NCBI GenBank assembly: GCA_964550795.1
Contig: CAZKBH010000021.1
Span: 1-64,000, forward strand
DNA from: M3007 sp964550795
Lineage (GTDB): Bacteria; Bacteroidota; Bacteroidia; Chitinophagales; Saprospiraceae
Direction: 5' to 3'
Length of the DNA: 64,000 bases
How positions within the stretch are numbered: position 1 is the first letter of the stretch; each line of letters starts with the position of its first letter. Made by a program: the position numbers and the translations under genes. The notes below the pieces were generated by a model. The model was not told the origin of the DNA. It did not search any database and saw only the letters and a program-made list of their open reading frames with translations. Below are positions 62,345 to 64,000 of this stretch, in pieces.

Positions 62345-63223
62345 TTAAAGTCCGTCCGTGATCGCGTCTTTGCTGATTTTGCGAATCATACCGCGCAACA
62401 CCGCGCTGGCACCCACTTCCACAAATTCAGTAATCCCATCGGCGAGCATATTTTCGATGGTTTTGGTCCAACGAACGGGCGCAGTCAACTGAGCGATCAG
62501 GTTTTTACGGATTTCCTCGGGGTCTGTTACCGGCAGTGCATGTACATTTTGGTACACCGGACAAACGGGTTTTGAAAATTGTGCCGCGTTGATTGCCTCC
62601 TCTAATTCATCCTGCGCGGGCTTCATCAACGGCGAATGAAACGCACCGCCAACGGGCAATACCAGCACCCGTTTAGCCCCCAGCGCGCTGAGTTTTTCCA
62701 CGGCAATTTCGATGCCTTTGCGAGATCCGGAAATGACCAATTGACCGGGAGAATTGTAGTTTGCCGCTACAACTATTTCATTTTCAATGCTTTGGCACAC
62801 CGCTTCTACGGCGGCATCTTCCATGCCCAGCACGGCAGCCATGGTGCTATCCACCAATTCACAGGCTTTTTGCATCGCAAATGCGCGCTTGCTCACGAGC
62901 AAAAAAGCCTCCTCAAACGACAAGGCACCTGCCGCACAAAGCGCGGTAAATTCACCCAAAGAGTGCCCGGCTACTGCCGATGGTTGAAAAGCCGCCCCCG
63001 CCACTTTGGCCCGTACGATACTTTCCAAAAACACCGCCGGTTGGGTCACATTGGTCTGGGTTAAATCTTCCTTGCTGCCGTTGAACATCACATCGCTGAT
63101 GCGCCAGCCCAGGAGGGCGTTTGCCTGTTCGTACAGTTCATTGGCCTGGGTGTTTGATTCGTAAAGTTCCTTGCCCATGCCTTCCGCCTGCGAGCCTTGG
63201 CCGGGAAAAACGTATGCTTTCAT
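62345..63223 (-). CDS. fabD: malonyl-CoA--ACP transacylase
   Basis: FabD loads malonyl groups on ACP for fatty acid synthesis. The 292-residue protein starts MKAYVFPGQGSQAEGMG, the nucleophile Ser88 is in GHSLGEFTAL, and the catalytic His region follows at GAFHSPLMKPAQDEL. It is isolated from other fab genes in this window; ybaB follows 65 nt downstream. Confidence 0.95.
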   Translation of the reverse strand: MKAYVFPGQGSQAEGMGKELYESNTQANELYEQANALLGWRISDVMFNGSKEDLTQTNVTQPAVFLESIVRAKVAGAAFQPSAVAGHSLGEFTALCAAGALSFEEAFLLVSKRAFAMQKACELVDSTMAAVLGMEDAAVEAVCQSIENEIVVAANYNSPGQLVISGSRKGIEIAVEKLSALGAKRVLVLPVGGAFHSPLMKPAQDELEEAINAAQFSKPVCPVYQNVHALPVTDPEEIRKNLIAQLTAPVRWTKTIENMLADGITEFVEVGASAVLRGMIRKISKDAITDGL

Positions 63224-63290
63224 GTAAAAAGTAGTTGCTATGGTGGTTTCAGGTGCCTAACCGGGATTTTCACCACCTTGTTTTGGACGG

Positions 63291-63298
63291 CAAAAGTA
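63291..63298 (-). promoter_or_regulatory. promoter -7 box of fabD
   Basis: TACTTTTG on the minus strand, 67 nt before ATG 63223. The rest of 63224-63491 has no gene; on the plus strand TATTTTCG near 63440 may drive the next gene. Confidence 0.45.
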
Positions 63299-63491
63299 GT
63301 AAAACGACAAAACCTTTGTGTTAGAAAGGTTCAGGCCTGCAAATAACAACAGTTCTTTCGCCAGAATGCGACATTTGATTTCTTTTTTCAAGTCTCGAGA
63401 ACAAGATCTAGAAAACTTCAACTACTTTTGATTTGCGATATTTTCGCGTCATTTTTTACATAATTCATTTCAACTCACAATTCATTTTATT

Positions 63492-64000
63492 ATGAAAAAA
63501 ACAATCCTCGCATTACTTAGTGATGCCCCCCAATTTAATCCCTTTAAGACTCGTAAGGGAAGTATGAGTGGTCTCAGAGCCGCCTCAAAAGCCCTTTTTT
63601 CGATTCCATTACTTGTCTTAGGACTTTTTTTTCTTAGCTCTCGAATAGAGGCTCAAACCATTTCTGGCACTGTTTTCACTTCTAGTTGCGCCACCATCGG
63701 TGGTGGCTTGTCCATTTCCATCTTACTACCCAATGGCAGCGTTATATCTACGCCAGTAAATGTCAATGGCACTTGGTCATTCACAATTCCCGCAGGGGCA
63801 CACGAAGGAACCTACGTCTTTACATTAATCAATGCTATACCTGTAGCTGGCTATACATTAGTCAAAGGCGGCTCCAACGTCGTCGGTGCCAACTTTACCT
63901 TATCGTCTCCGCCAATACCTGATTTGACGGTAAATAATATCTCGATAAATATGACCAGTCCGGCTCAATTCTATACCTGTCAGATGGGCTTGCCGCCAAA
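63492..64000 (+). CDS. secreted beta-rich protein, start only (cut by window edge)
   Basis: The frame is open from ATG 63492 (MKKTILALLSDAPQFN) to the window end, 169 codons. After an unusually long polar lead of about 35 residues comes a membrane-type segment (LFSIPLLVLGLFFLSS) and a cleavage-like AQT. Beta-strand sequence follows: a SCATIGGGLSISILLPNGSV module like a surface Ig/CarboxypepD-type domain. Probably a large T9SS or adhesin protein; the C-terminus is not visible. Confidence 0.7.
   Translation, partial: MKKTILALLSDAPQFNPFKTRKGSMSGLRAASKALFSIPLLVLGLFFLSSRIEAQTISGTVFTSSCATIGGGLSISILLPNGSVISTPVNVNGTWSFTIPAGAHEGTYVFTLINAIPVAGYTLVKGGSNVVGANFTLSSPPIPDLTVNNISINMTSPAQFYTCQMGLPP

Overview
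The window looks like a chromosomal stretch of a Bacteroidota bacterium, most likely a Saprospiraceae/Haliscomenobacter-type organism. The signs are a fused lpxC-fabZ gene, several secreted proteins with type IX secretion (T9SS) C-terminal signals (three type A-like, one gliding-motility/CHU_C-like type B), DUF3098, DUF4271 and OstA-like genes, tRNAs without encoded CCA, and many promoters with the Bacteroidota -7 box TAnnTTTG lying very close to start codons. It appears to be a metagenome-style scaffold: three 10-N gaps (23004-23013, 26630-26639, 43761-43770) each fall inside a gene.

Layout. 1-2100: a decayed accessory edge (truncated small protein, SPFH membrane protein, DUF1016-like remnant, repeat array). 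2156-6626: truA, recR, lpxC-fabZ, lpxA, ABC ATPase. 6781-8547: AlkB-type repair enzyme and a Fic AMPylase behind a large inverted repeat. 8937-17208: T9SS surface protein, ftsX-DUF3098-uppP, prfA, tRNA-Val, TolC-like porin. 17329-24194: OmpA-DUF6624 fusion, DUF433/DUF5615 toxin-antitoxin pair, OstA-like LPS protein, GNAT and polysaccharide deacetylase. 24549-34253: parE, two tandem outer-membrane paralogues, Rieske oxygenase, amidohydrolase, and a DNA-uptake pair (helix-hairpin-helix protein and ComEC). 34514-45950: M36 metalloprotease, prs, rhodanese, outer-membrane proteins including a TonB-type receptor that carries a probable misassembly, lpxK, tRNA-Phe. 46050-55524: DUF4271-hemD, a segment with one T9SS gene bounded by a 276-bp duplication of the hemD 3' end, murA, dnaE. 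55525-58629: an array of GGAACGCTGTTCC palindromes beside a RAYT (REP-associated tyrosine transposase), a PLD-type nuclease whose reading frame contains one of the palindromes, and an XRE two-gene TA-like module. 58773-64000: SDR epimerase, cytochrome c, T9SS type B LamG protein, ybaB, fabD, and the start of a secreted protein cut by the window edge.

The genes are mostly envelope biogenesis (lipid A: lpxC-fabZ, lpxA, lpxK, OstA; peptidoglycan: uppP, murA; fatty acid: fabD), DNA/RNA housekeeping (dnaE, parE, recR, truA, prfA, prs) and surface proteins. The most unusual content is between and inside genes: several families of perfect palindromes, low-complexity inverted-repeat arrays, the RAYT/REP locus, and the duplication around the T9SS gene after hemD.
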